Part shown: piece by piece, positions 18,443 to 26,967 of the stretch | Layout of the letters: the number at the start of each line of letters is the position of its first letter | Position numbering within the stretch: the first letter of the stretch is position 1 | Assembly: GCA_022842185.1 (NCBI GenBank) | Contig: JALHQB010000039.1 | Coordinates: 1 to 47,904, forward strand | Source: Acetobacteraceae bacterium | GTDB taxonomy: Bacteria; Pseudomonadota; Alphaproteobacteria; Acetobacterales; Acetobacteraceae | Length of the DNA: 47,904 bases | Direction of reading: 5' to 3' | The notes under the pieces: model-generated | Seen by the model: only the letters and a program-made list of their open reading frames with translations | The model's database searches: none | Told to the model about the DNA's origin: nothing | Program-made: the position numbers and the translations under genes

Positions 18443-19129
18443 CTACCCGACTTCCCGCGTCGCCAGCGCATCACGCACGGCGGATCTGAATTCCCGCCGG
18501 TGCAGTTCACGCAGCACCAGCAGGCTGGCGATGATCAGCGCCAGCGGGTGGATGATCCAGGCCAGTGCCGCCATGCCGAAGTAATAGGACCGCAGCCCGG
18601 AATTGAAGTGCTTCGCGCCCCGGTTCGCCAGCCGCGCGGCCACATCGGCCTGGTCCATCGCCGCGGGGTCCTGCGGCATGCCCATCACCAGCGTGGATGT
18701 GTAGTTGAACTGCCGCAGAGCCCAGGTCAGTTCGAAGAAGGTGTTGATGAAGATCACCACCAGCAGGCCGATCTTGATCTCCCACATCACCTCATCCGGC
18801 ACGGCGGTCCAGGGCAGGATGGCGACGATCCGCCGTGCCGGGTCCGGGGCGCCCATCATCGCCACCAGCCCGCCCAGGATCAGGATGGAGGTCGTGGCAA
18901 GGAAGGATGTGGTGGACATCAGATTGCCGATCGCCGCGATGTCGGCGATGCGGTTGTCGCGCAGCAGCGCCGCGCGCATCCAGCGCCGCCGGTGTTCGTC
19001 CATCGCCGCGATGACGCTGCGGTTGCGGATGGACGGCACACGGTCCACCACCGACGAATACACCATCCAGCAGATGATGAAGATCGTGATGGCGATCCAG
19101 TCGAGCAGCGTGAAGGGCAGGGCCGTCAT
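18443..19129 (-). CDS. DUF599-family membrane protein
   Basis: A 228-residue integral membrane protein with about four helices: residues 7-25, 72-95, 115-140 and 195-215. Family-typical segments include YSSVVDRVPSIRNRSVIAAM after the first helix, RDNRIADIAAIGNLMSTTSF and FELTWALRQFNYTSTLVMG. DUF599 proteins are widespread in proteobacteria and have no established function. It follows icd on the same strand, but two strong hairpins separate them, so independent expression is likely. Confidence 0.88.
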   Translation of the reverse strand: MTALPFTLLDWIAITIFIICWMVYSSVVDRVPSIRNRSVIAAMDEHRRRWMRAALLRDNRIADIAAIGNLMSTTSFLATTSILILGGLVAMMGAPDPARRIVAILPWTAVPDEVMWEIKIGLLVVIFINTFFELTWALRQFNYTSTLVMGMPQDPAAMDQADVAARLANRGAKHFNSGLRSYYFGMAALAWIIHPLALIIASLLVLRELHRREFRSAVRDALATREVG

Positions 19130-19189
19130 GCCCGCGGCTGTGGCAGGCTTTGGCGGGGCATCGCAAGCGATTCCCGCCGTGAAACGACA

Positions 19190-19223
19190 ACGGCCCGCAC
19201 CCCCTTGCGGGACTGCGGGCCGT
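19190..19223 (-). terminator. Second hairpin downstream of icd
   Basis: ACGGCCCGCA (19190-19199) and TGCGGGCCGT (19214-19223) form a perfect 10-bp stem. On the minus strand it is followed by TGTCGTTTC. With the UUCG hairpin next to it, it should end icd transcription before the DUF599 gene. Confidence 0.65.
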
Positions 19224-19232
19224 GCGCGCTGA

Positions 19233-19250
19233 CCGGGGCCGAAGCCCCGG
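19233..19250 (-). terminator. UUCG-capped hairpin immediately after icd
   Basis: Read on the minus strand, CCGGGGC-TTCG-GCCCCGG is a perfect 7-bp stem closed by a C(UUCG)G tetraloop, one of the most stable RNA loops known. It starts three bases beyond the icd stop and has no U-tract. It may protect the 3' end or act with the next hairpin in termination. Confidence 0.65.
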
Positions 19251-19253
19251 GTA

Positions 19254-20468
19254 TCAGGCCATCGCCTTCTTCAGGTTCTCATCGATCTTGGCGAGGAACG
19301 CCTGGGTGTTCAGCCAGGGCTGGTCCTTTCCGATCAGGATGGCGAGGTCCTTCGTCATGAAGCCGCTCTCGACGGTATCGATGCAGACCTTCTCCAGCGT
19401 ATTGGCGAAGTCGGTCACGTCCTGCGTGCCGTCGAACTTGCCTCGATAGGCCAGGCCGCGCGTCCAGGCGAAGATCGACGCGATCGGGTTGGTCGAGGTC
19501 TCGCGACCCTTCTGGTGTTCACGGTAATGGCGCGTGACGGTGCCGTGCGCCGCTTCCGATTCCACCGTGTTGCCATCGGGGGACAGCAGGACCGAGGTCA
19601 TCAGGCCCAGCGAGCCGAAGCCCTGCGCCACGATGTCCGACTGCACGTCGCCATCGTAGTTCTTGCAGGCCCAGATGTAGCCGCCTTCCCACTTCAGGGC
19701 AGAAGCGACCATGTCGTCGATCAGCCGGTCCTCATAGACCAGGCCGCGCTTGTCGTATTCGGCCTTGAACTCGGCGTCGAAGATCGCCTTGAAGATGTCC
19801 TTGAACGACCCGTCATAGGCCTTCAGGATCGTGTTCTTGTGGCTGAAATACACCGAGTAGTTGCGCGCCAGCCCGTAGTTGAACGAAGCGCGGGCGAAGC
19901 CCTCGATCGACTTGTTCAGGTTGTGGATCATCATCGCCACGCCGCCGGTCGCCGGCATCGCGAATTCGCCGATCTCCTGCGGGGCGCCGCCCTCGGGCGT
20001 GAAGGTCATCTTCACCGTGCCGGCGCCGGGGACCTTCATCTCGACCGAGCGGTAGATGTCGCCATAGGCATGGCGGCCGACCACGATCGGCTTGGACCAA
20101 TGCGGCACCAGGCGCGGCACGTTCTGGCAGATGATCGGCTCGCGGAAGATCGTGCCGTCGAGGATGTTGCGGATCGTGCCGTTCGGGCTGCGCCACATCT
20201 TCTTCAGGCCGAATTCGGCAACGCGCGCCTCATCGGGGGTGATGGTCGCGCACTTCACGGCCACGCCATACTGCTTGGTGGCGTTGGCGGCATCGACCGT
20301 CACCTGGTCGTCCGTCTTGTCGCGGTATTCGACGCCAAGATCGTAATACTTCAGGTCAACGTCGAGGTAGGGGAGGATCAGCTTGTCCTTGATGAACCCC
20401 CAGATGATGCGGGTCATCTCATCCCCATCCATCTCGACGACGGGGTTCTTCACCTTGATCTTGGCCAT
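19254..20468 (-). CDS. icd: NADP-dependent isocitrate dehydrogenase (eukaryotic-type)
   Basis: It converts isocitrate to 2-oxoglutarate in the TCA cycle with NADPH formation. The 404-residue product matches the homodimeric type II (mitochondrial-like) IDH found in many alphaproteobacteria, not the E. coli type. It opens with [20 protein letters not shown]. The isocitrate-binding [19 protein letters not shown], the metal-site segment [11 protein letters not shown] and the NADP-binding [17 protein letters not shown] are present. ATG 20468 follows AGAGGACATTC. Two tight hairpins lie downstream. Confidence 0.97.
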   Translation of the reverse strand: MAKIKVKNPVVEMDGDEMTRIIWGFIKDKLILPYLDVDLKYYDLGVEYRDKTDDQVTVDAANATKQYGVAVKCATITPDEARVAEFGLKKMWRSPNGTIRNILDGTIFREPIICQNVPRLVPHWSKPIVVGRHAYGDIYRSVEMKVPGAGTVKMTFTPEGGAPQEIGEFAMPATGGVAMMIHNLNKSIEGFARASFNYGLARNYSVYFSHKNTILKAYDGSFKDIFKAIFDAEFKAEYDKRGLVYEDRLIDDMVASALKWEGGYIWACKNYDGDVQSDIVAQGFGSLGLMTSVLLSPDGNTVESEAAHGTVTRHYREHQKGRETSTNPIASIFAWTRGLAYRGKFDGTQDVTDFANTLEKVCIDTVESGFMTKDLAILIGKDQPWLNTQAFLAKIDENLKKAMA

Positions 20469-20692
20469 GAATGTCCTCTGCGGATGCGGGTGTCGCCCGC
20501 GCGGGGCGGCCGATGCGGGGCGGAAATTGCACCGGGCGGGCGGGGGGGGCAAGCCCGGTGGGGGTGGAAACGCGGTGAAGCGCGTCGATGGGACAGAGTT
20601 CGCCACGACGCGCCGCGTCGCTCAGGTCGCTGACACTGGGCCGGCCGGCGCGGACTTGTGCGCGCCCTGTGGTTGCAAATGACCCCGCTGTT

Positions 20693-20731
20693 TTACAACC
20701 ATTGGTTGTGGTCGCGGAACGGTCGGGTATA
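20693..20731 (+). promoter_or_regulatory. Palindromic operator candidate overlapping a promoter
   Basis: ACAACC-ATT-GGTTGT (20693-20707) is a perfect inverted repeat. The -35-like TTGTGG (20704-20709) overlaps its right arm, with 16 bases to TATAGA (20726-20731). The acylase-like gene starts at 20761. A repressor bound at the palindrome would cover the -35. It sits in the 292-base gap between divergent icd and this gene; I see nothing else clear in that gap. Confidence 0.5.
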
Positions 20732-20760
20732 GAGACGATATCCGTCGTCTGGAGCGCTCC

Positions 20761-21933
20761 TTGACCCACATCTCGCCTCGCCGGCTTCGCCTCGCTGCGT
20801 CCAGCCTGATGGCGCTTCTGCTGTTCGCCGCCGATGTCGCCCAGGCCTGCACCTCCCTGGTCTACCGAGACCAGGCGGGGCGGGTGTACTTCGGTCGCAC
20901 GCTGGAACTGGCGATGGAACTTCCCTACCGCGTGACCGTGATCCCGGCTGGGCTCAACTATACGTCGCGTACCTCGCCCCAGGCCATGGGCGCGGCCTGG
21001 ACCACGCGATACCGCATGCTCGCCGTGACCGTGCCCGACACGGGCCCCGATGATCTGAAGATCGTGGAAGGCTTCAATGAGGCGGGGCTCACCTTCAGCC
21101 TCCTCGCCTTCGCCAGCGCGTCGGGACCGCGCGATTCCGCGACACGGACACGTGCGGCCTTGGCGGCGATTGACCTCGGCGCTTTCACCCTCGGCCAGTT
21201 CGCGACGGTGGCCGAGGTGAAGGCCGCGCTTTCGGCCCAGCCTGTCCTGCTGACGCCGCTCGCGGCGGTGGGCGGGGCCGCCAGCCCCTTTCACTTCGCC
21301 CTGCATGACCGCGCCGGCGGGTCCATCGTCGTTGAATTCGTCAACGGCCAGCAATAGGTGCACGACAACCCGGTTGGGGTAATGACCAACGGGCCGTCGC
21401 TGCCCTGGCACCTGACCAACCTCGGCAACTACAGCTTCCTGCGCAACATCGATGTCTCCACGGGCCAGTTCGGCTCGCTGGCGGTGACGCAGCCGGATTC
21501 GGGCATCGCGATACAGGGGCTGCCCGCCTCCAACACATCGGTCGGTCGCTTCGTCCGGGCAGCGTATTACGCGCAGTATGCGGAGAAGGTCGCGGCCCCC
21601 GATGATGCCGTGCGGACCTTGGCGCATATCATGAACAACTTCGATCGCCCGCGGCACATCACCATCGATCCGCGCGGGGCGAGTGGCGAGGGGCTGAGCG
21701 TCCCGACGGCGCCGGGCGCCGCCGTGCCGGATTTTTCCAGCGAATACACCTCCTGGACCGCGATGACCGACCTCGACCGCTCCAGCCTTTATCTGCGGAC
21801 CTATGGCGGCATGAATTATGTCAGGTTCGACATGACGGCGCTGGCCGGGATCACGCGCACACTGTCCATCCCTCTGGCTTCGCTGAATGGCATGGCCGCA
21901 GACGGTAGCGCGGCTTTGGTTGCGGCGCGGTAA
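20761..21933 (+). pseudogene. Penicillin V acylase / choloylglycine-hydrolase-like Ntn enzyme with in-frame TAG
   Basis: The full frame would encode a 390-residue exported linear amide hydrolase. A signal peptide ending in LLLFAADVAQA precedes Cys30, the expected N-terminal nucleophile, in CTSLVYRDQAGRVYFGRTLE. Family segments continue: VEGFNEAGLTFSLLAF, HFALHDRAGGSIVVEFVNG, DNPVGVMTNGPSLPWHLTNL and LRTYGGMNYVRFDM. A single TAG at 21355-21357 splits it after residue 198, with the rest open in the same frame and conserved. Translation starts at TTG 20761 behind GGAG. It is either a fresh nonsense mutation, a read-through codon or a sequencing error. Known enzymes cleave penicillin V, conjugated bile salts or acyl-homoserine lactones; the substrate here is unknown. 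Confidence 0.85.
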
Positions 21934-21994
21934 GCCACGCCAAAGCCAAGCCCCGGCATGGCGCGGGGCAGGGCCAGTGGCCTTGCGGAAAATA

Positions 21995-22050
21995 GAACCC
22001 CTGGCGGGGCGGTTGGAGGGACGGAGCCCCTCCATCTTCGCCGCCAAAGG
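21995..22050. repeat. Hairpin-rich intergenic element, copy 1
   Basis: A stem GGAGGG (22015-22020) with CCCTCC (22028-22033) is flanked by GGCGG-type and CCGCC arms and ends in AAAGG. The same arrangement (TTGGAGGG, loop, CCTCCA, CTT, CGC-rich arm, AAAGG) recurs near 34519-34560. It lies between convergent genes and may act as a two-way terminator. Confidence 0.45.
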
Positions 22051-22105
22051 TCATCAAACCGGTCCGCTGGTATGAGGCGGACGCAGCGTAAGCGGCCGCT
22101 GCCTC

Positions 22106-23101
22106 TTACCCCATGCTTGTCACATCCATCGGCGCGGGCATCCAGGCATACCCTTCACCCGCCTTCGCCACCCGCCCCAGCCCCGGCCAGGGGAAGTGGT
22201 AGGACAGCAACAGCGGCTTGTCGGTCGCAAACCGGTCCAGCGCCCGTGCCCGCGTCTGTGCCGATTGCTTGGGATCGGTGTCGAACGAGAATTCCAGCAG
22301 CGGCCGTTGCAGCAGCAGGATGTGGTGGTGCGCCAGGTCCCCTGTATAGACCATGACATTCGGCCCAGAGCTGACCGCGAAGATCATGTGCCCGACCGTG
22401 TGCCCCGGCGCGGCAATGGCGGTCACGCCCGGTGCGGCTTCCCGCCCATCCACCGCCATCACCATCCGGTCACGATACGCGGCGAGGTTCTTCTGCGCCC
22501 CGCGGATGAAGGGCTCCATGAAGGCCGGGCCGCGGATATTGGCGTCGTCGGTCCAGTATTTCAGGTCGGCTTCGCTGATCACCACCTGCGCATTGGGGAA
22601 ATTGCGGTTGCCGTTGGCATCCACCAGCGCCCAGCAATGGTCGCAATGCGCGTGGGACAGCACGACCAGGTCGATCTGCGCCGGGTCGATCCCCGCCGCG
22701 CGCATGTTGCGCAACAGCCGCCCCGTGGTCGGGCCGAACATCTGGCTGGCGGCGCCCATGCTGTCGCCCATGCCGGTGTCGAACAGGATCAGCTGGCGCC
22801 CGGTGTTCAGCACCAGCGCGTTCTGTTCCAGAAGGGCGTTGGCGGGGTCGAGGAAGTTCGATGTCATCATGGCGTTGATCTCGCCGGGCTGCGCGCCGAC
22901 GAAGGAATCCTCGGCCTTGCCCAGGGGCAGCGCGCCATCGGAGATGACGGTCGCTTCATAGTCGCCGAACTTGAAGCGGTACCAGGCGGGCGCTCCCCGG
23001 CCGATCATGGGTGCGGCGGCCTGTGCCCCGAGGATTGGCAGGGACGCGGCGGCAAAGCCGGCCAGTCCCGCGCCGAGCAGCGCACGACGATGGATGGACA
23101 T
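22106..23101 (-). CDS. Exported metallo-beta-lactamase-fold hydrolase
   Basis: A 331-residue MBL-fold protein with a Tat-like signal (MSIHRRALLGAGLAGFAAAS), so probably exported folded with its metals. The metal-binding motif VVLSHAHCDHCWAL gives HxHxDH. Further ligands lie in APGHTVGHMIFAV and in YTGDLAHHH. Such proteins include quorum-quenching lactonases and other hydrolases; the substrate here cannot be assigned. ATG 23101 has GGGAGA ten bases upstream. It is convergent with the acylase-like gene. Confidence 0.9.
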   Translation of the reverse strand: MSIHRRALLGAGLAGFAAASLPILGAQAAAPMIGRGAPAWYRFKFGDYEATVISDGALPLGKAEDSFVGAQPGEINAMMTSNFLDPANALLEQNALVLNTGRQLILFDTGMGDSMGAASQMFGPTTGRLLRNMRAAGIDPAQIDLVVLSHAHCDHCWALVDANGNRNFPNAQVVISEADLKYWTDDANIRGPAFMEPFIRGAQKNLAAYRDRMVMAVDGREAAPGVTAIAAPGHTVGHMIFAVSSGPNVMVYTGDLAHHHILLLQRPLLEFSFDTDPKQSAQTRARALDRFATDKPLLLSYHFPWPGLGRVAKAGEGYAWMPAPMDVTSMG

Positions 23102-23243
23102 GGATCGTTGTTCTCCCTTGTTGGGTGCCGTCATGCTGGTGGGCGGCGCCGCGCAGGCAGGCTATCGTTCCCGGGGCGGACAACGCCAGCGCGGCGTGTC
23201 CACCCGGTGATCATGCTCGCGTGACGAGTGGAGGACAGGTGCC

Positions 23244-23432
23244 ATGCTGCTGCGGATCGCGGGGCTCGGCCTCGCCGGAATGGTGGTGATGACGGCCGCT
23301 TCCGTCGCGGCCGGGGCGCTGCTTGCGGGAACGGCGGCTGCCGTTTGCGTCGCCAGGCGACGTGCGAAATCCGACGCCGCCTGGCCCCCCGAACCGCCCA
23401 CCGACGCGCCCGAGCCCGACCCCGTCCCCTGA
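23244..23432 (+). CDS. Small single-pass membrane protein of unknown function
   Basis: A 62-residue product with an N-terminal hydrophobic segment (residues 2-36, Ala/Gly/Val-rich). A short basic stretch ARRRAKSD and an acidic Pro-rich tail EPPTDAPEPDPVP follow. The start is supported by GGAGGACAGG upstream of ATG 23244. It is divergent from the MBL gene and 56 bases ahead of the monooxygenase gene, which it may precede in one transcript. No family recognised. Confidence 0.5.
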   Translation: MLLRIAGLGLAGMVVMTAASVAAGALLAGTAAAVCVARRRAKSDAAWPPEPPTDAPEPDPVP

Positions 23433-23488
23433 CTCCCGCCCCGCCGCCACGCCCGCTATGACGGGACGCGGGACGGGGAAGGGATGCG

Positions 23489-24697
23489 ATGACGGTCTTG
23501 ATCGCGGGTGGCGGGGTTGGTGGTCTGACCCTCGCGCTGTCCCTGCACGAACGGGGCATCCCGTGCCGGGTGTTCGAGGCCGCGGCCGAGGTGCGACCGC
23601 TGGGCGTTGGCATCAACACGCTGCCCCACGCGATTCGCGAATTGGCGGCGCTCGGCCTGCTGCCGGCTCTGGATGCGGTCGGGATTCGGACGCGCGAATT
23701 GCGGTATCTTAACCGATTCGGGCAGCAGGTCTGGGTCGAACCGCGCGGCACCTGGGCGGGCCATGACGTGCCGCAATTCTCCATCCATCGCGGCCGGCTG
23801 CATGACGTGCTGTGGCAGGCGGCGCGCGACCGGCTGGGGGATGCGGTGGTGCCCGGCGCGCGGCTGGCCGGCTTCGCGCAGGATGCATCCGGCGTTACCG
23901 CCATCTTCGCCGATGGCACCACGGCGCGCGGGGATGTGCTGGTCGGCGCCGATGGCATCCATTCGGTGCTGCGTGCTGCCCTGCACCCCGAGGACGGCGG
24001 CATCCGCTGGAACGGCATCCAGATGTGGCGGGGCGCGCTCGATTGGCCGGAGTTCGAGGGCGGCGACACCATGATCGTCGCCGGCGACATGGCCGAGAAG
24101 CTGGTCCTCTATCCAATCGCACCCGGGGCCTCGCCCGGCACGCGCCTGACCAACTGGGTGGTCTGCGCGCAGATTGGCGATGCCACCTGTCCGCCGCCGC
24201 GGCGGCAGGATTGGTCGAGGCGCGGCAGGCTGGCGGAGGTGCTGCCCCACATCGCGCGCTTCCGCATCCCCTTCCTGGATGTCGAGGCGCTGGTCCGCGC
24301 CACGCCGGAATTCTGGGAATACCCGATGTGCGACCGCGACCCGCTGCCGTTCTGGACGCGGGGGCGTGTCACGCTGTTGGGCGATGCCGCGCATCCGATG
24401 TACCCGGTGGGATCGAATGGTGCGTCTCAGGCGGTGCTGGATGCGCGCTGCCTGGCTGGGCTTCTGGCTGGTGGTGATGCTGAAGCCGCCTTGGCGGCCT
24501 ATGAAGCTGAACGCCTGCCGGCCACGACCGCCATCGTCCACAGCAACCGCCGCGGCGGGCCGGAACGGGTGGTGGATGTCGTCTCCGAACGCGCGCCGGA
24601 CGGCTTCGCGCGCATCGAGGATGTCATTGCGCGCGATGAACTTGCCGCGATCGCTGGCGGCTACGCGGCGATGGCCGGCTTCGCTGTCCCGCGATAG
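23489..24697 (+). CDS. FAD-dependent aromatic-ring-type monooxygenase
   Basis: A 402-residue flavoprotein monooxygenase of the class A (PHBH/UbiH-like) family. The N-terminal dinucleotide fold has GGGVGG at residues 7-12 followed by an ARVFEA-like strand. The second signature is LVGADGIHSVLR and the FAD pyrophosphate motif GDAAHPMYPVGSNGASQ begins at Gly298. Such enzymes hydroxylate aromatic or quinone-like substrates with NAD(P)H. The closest recognisable relatives are PhzS-like flavin oxidoreductases. ATG 23489 follows GGGAAGGG. The substrate is not inferable. Confidence 0.9.
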   Translation: MTVLIAGGGVGGLTLALSLHERGIPCRVFEAAAEVRPLGVGINTLPHAIRELAALGLLPALDAVGIRTRELRYLNRFGQQVWVEPRGTWAGHDVPQFSIHRGRLHDVLWQAARDRLGDAVVPGARLAGFAQDASGVTAIFADGTTARGDVLVGADGIHSVLRAALHPEDGGIRWNGIQMWRGALDWPEFEGGDTMIVAGDMAEKLVLYPIAPGASPGTRLTNWVVCAQIGDATCPPPRRQDWSRRGRLAEVLPHIARFRIPFLDVEALVRATPEFWEYPMCDRDPLPFWTRGRVTLLGDAAHPMYPVGSNGASQAVLDARCLAGLLAGGDAEAALAAYEAERLPATTAIVHSNRRGGPERVVDVVSERAPDGFARIEDVIARDELAAIAGGYAAMAGFAVPR

Positions 24698-24926
24698 CGC
24701 CCTCATCGACCGAGGGCATTGCCGCTGCCGTCGGACAAGGTCGCCCATCGGCAAAGCCGGACGCTGCTCGTCTTTGCCGATCAAGCAACCCACCCCTTGT
24801 CATTGGTAGCGGGGACATGAAATGCCGGGTTGAGTATTCTGAGAATTTTTAAACTTTAACAAAAAGCAATTATTCGTTAAGTATTGGATATTGGCTCCTA
24901 CTCCTGGCACCGGAAGGACGACAGCC
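24698..24926 (+). promoter_or_regulatory. AT-rich island and candidate promoter of the propeller gene
   Basis: Bases 24830-24893 are strikingly AT-rich against a roughly 70% GC background. They contain a perfect palindrome ATTCT-G-AGAAT (24836-24846). A possible promoter is TTGAGT (24830-24835), 18 bases, CTTTAA (24854-24859). The first 130 bases of the gap show no recognisable feature. An AT-rich upstream island suggests a strong or silencer-controlled promoter, or acquired DNA. Confidence 0.4.
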
Positions 24927-26801
24927 ATGTCCGTAGACCTGATCAGCAAGACCAGCACGGGGCAACAGGGAACGGGAGGGCCAACCGGCACCAGCATCGG
25001 CAGCACCGCGACGCAGGGCCGATCGACCGTTTCGGCGGACGGACGCTATGTGGTGTTCGAGAGCGTCAACACCGATCTCGTTGCAGGCGACACCAACGGC
25101 TTGCGCGACATCTTCTGGCATGACCGGGAAACCGGCGAGACGCGGCGGGTCAGCGTCAGCAGCGAAGGGACGCAGGCGGTCGGGCCGATCTCGGCGAATA
25201 CCGGCCTTGGAGCCACCATCTCGGGCGATGGCCGCTACGTCGCATTCCAGTCGCCTGGCACCAACCTGGTGCCCGGCGACACCAACAACCAGAGCGACAT
25301 CTTCGTGCATGATACGCTGACCGGCACGACCGATCGGCTCGACATCCTCGACCTCGGTGTCAACGGCCTGCAGTCGGGCGGCTTCAGCGCGAACCCGGCA
25401 CTGTCGCATGATGGCCGCTACGTCACCTTCTCGAGCACCGCCAACAACCTCGTCGCCGGCGACACCAACAATACGACCGACGTCTTCTGGCACGACCGCG
25501 TCACCGGCGAGACCAGGCGCATCAGCGTCGCCAGCGTGGATGAGAATGGCGTCGCCGTGCAGGCGAACGGCGCTTCGGCCAGCCCTTCTATCTCGGCCGA
25601 TGGGCGCTTCGTGGTGTTCCAGAGTTCGGCAAACAATCTCGTCGTCGGCGATACCAATGGTCTGGGAGACATTTTCGTCCACGACACGCTGCTCGGCTCA
25701 ACGAAGCGGGTCAGCGTCAGCAGCCCGGACGAGAATGGCCTGGTCACGCAATCCAACGGCTTGAGCACCTCCGGTGCGATCTCGGCGGATGGCGCGTGGG
25801 CGGTCTTCAACAGTAACGGCAACCTGGCCGGCGGTCCGGGCGACACGGGGTCCGACATCTTCCTCCATCACCTCGCGACCGGCATCACCACGCGCATCGA
25901 CGTCACCACGCCCGACGAGAATGGTGACGTGATCGGATCCAACGGCAACAGCAATTTCCCGACCATCTCGGGCGACGGGCGCTACATCGCCTGGGAGGAA
26001 TTTGGCACCAACCTGACAACTGGAGACACCCAGCCTCCGCCCGATATCTTCCTCCACGACCGCCTGACGGGGGAGACCTCCCGGGTCAGCGTGAACGCGG
26101 CGGGCGATCCGGCGAGCGGCGGCACATTCAGCCGTGCCGTGTCGATTTCGGCGGATGGCGGCACGCTCATCTACGCCAGCAATGCGACGAACCTGTTGCT
26201 GCCGACGCTCGACACCAATGGGCGCGAGGACGTCTTCGCGATATCCCTGCTGCCTGAAACCATCTCCCTCCGGCTGGATGAGGACCCATTCGCTTTCGTC
26301 TATGCGGAGGACGACGTCGTCCTGGGGCAGGTCGCGGCCAGCGCCGGTCTGGGGTTGCCCGACTTCGACCCGATTCCGTTGCGCCTGTCGGCCGGCGGGC
26401 CGCCGGGGGCGCAAGCGTTCGTCAGCAGCGCCCATGGCGTTGGGGTGCGCTCCGGCCGTGAACCGCCGGGGCTGGCAGGCCAGACGGTCAACGGCACGGA
26501 ATTCCTGCGCTTTGATCTCGATCCCAGCTCGCCGATCGACGCCGCCTTTTCGGCCGCGATCGATTTCGGGCGCGTGGTGACGCCTGGCAACCGCGGCCAG
26601 GTGACGGTCACGGCGTTCGACGATGGCATGGAGGTAGGCTCACAGACCTTCGCCATCAGGAACGGTGAGGACCATCAGCGACTGTTCGAATCCGATGTGG
26701 CCTTCAACGCATTGGAGATCAGCGCGGCTGACGGCAACGCCATCAGCTTTACCGTCACGGGCATCACGCTGGGACTTGCGTCGGACGCCGTGTTCTCTTG
26801 A
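24927..26801 (+). CDS. Seven-bladed beta-propeller (WD40/PD40-like) protein
   Basis: A 624-residue protein. After a Ser/Thr/Gly-rich N-terminus come seven repeats of 60-63 residues built on (S)xDGRYVxFxSxxxNLVxGDTN then DIFxHDxxTGETxRVSV. The Asp of each DG turn is at residues 38, 101, 162, 225, 288, 350 and 410. This matches PD40/TolB-type propellers and the count of a closed seven-blade ring. A C-terminal beta-sandwich-like domain of about 180 residues follows. No signal peptide is visible, so it is cytoplasmic or secreted by a C-terminal signal. ATG 24927 has GGAAGGA upstream. The family role is unknown. Confidence 0.85.
   Translation: MSVDLISKTSTGQQGTGGPTGTSIGSTATQGRSTVSADGRYVVFESVNTDLVAGDTNGLRDIFWHDRETGETRRVSVSSEGTQAVGPISANTGLGATISGDGRYVAFQSPGTNLVPGDTNNQSDIFVHDTLTGTTDRLDILDLGVNGLQSGGFSANPALSHDGRYVTFSSTANNLVAGDTNNTTDVFWHDRVTGETRRISVASVDENGVAVQANGASASPSISADGRFVVFQSSANNLVVGDTNGLGDIFVHDTLLGSTKRVSVSSPDENGLVTQSNGLSTSGAISADGAWAVFNSNGNLAGGPGDTGSDIFLHHLATGITTRIDVTTPDENGDVIGSNGNSNFPTISGDGRYIAWEEFGTNLTTGDTQPPPDIFLHDRLTGETSRVSVNAAGDPASGGTFSRAVSISADGGTLIYASNATNLLLPTLDTNGREDVFAISLLPETISLRLDEDPFAFVYAEDDVVLGQVAASAGLGLPDFDPIPLRLSAGGPPGAQAFVSSAHGVGVRSGREPPGLAGQTVNGTEFLRFDLDPSSPIDAAFSAAIDFGRVVTPGNRGQVTVTAFDDGMEVGSQTFAIRNGEDHQRLFESDVAFNALEISAADGNAISFTVTGITLGLASDAVFS
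25038..26156 (+). repeat. Seven tandem ~187-bp coding repeats (propeller blades)
   Basis: The DG codon pair that starts each blade turn recurs at 25038, 25227, 25410, 25599, 25788, 25974 and 26154, a spacing of 180-189 bases. Blades 1, 3 and 4 are the most alike. Blades 5 and 7 have lost the RY of the DGRYV core. Confidence 0.8.
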
Positions 26802-26846
26802 CCGGCACGGGCGCGGCCCCTTGGATGGGCTGCCGCACGTTCCCGA

Positions 26847-26917
26847 TGCCCCGGCGTGTTCGTGTCGGGGCACAGGCGGCGCGCGTGGGCGACTGCCTCG
26901 TGATCGCCGCGCGCCGC
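26847..26917. terminator. Two hairpins between the propeller gene and the crotonase gene
   Basis: TGCCCCG (26847-26853) pairs with CGGGGCA (26866-26872), and GCGGCGCGCG (26876-26885) pairs with CGCGCGCCGC (26908-26917). They lie 46-116 bases past the propeller stop. Neither has a T-run, so factor-dependent termination or RNA stabilisation is as likely as intrinsic termination. Confidence 0.4.
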
Positions 26918-26967
26918 ATTGGCAGTGCCTCCGACTGCGCGCAGGATGCGCGCAACGGAGGAAATCG

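Noticed and set aside
20419..22047. 542-codon minus-strand frame opposite the acylase-like gene
   Set aside because: It is antisense to clear choloylglycine-hydrolase motifs and runs on into the icd start.
23456..24793. 445-codon minus-strand frame opposite the monooxygenase
   Set aside because: No family motif; the sense strand has GGGVGG and GDAAHP.
25038..26156. Tandem ~187-bp repeats as a CRISPR array or non-coding satellite
   Set aside because: The repeats are in-frame, diverged at codon level and encode propeller blades.
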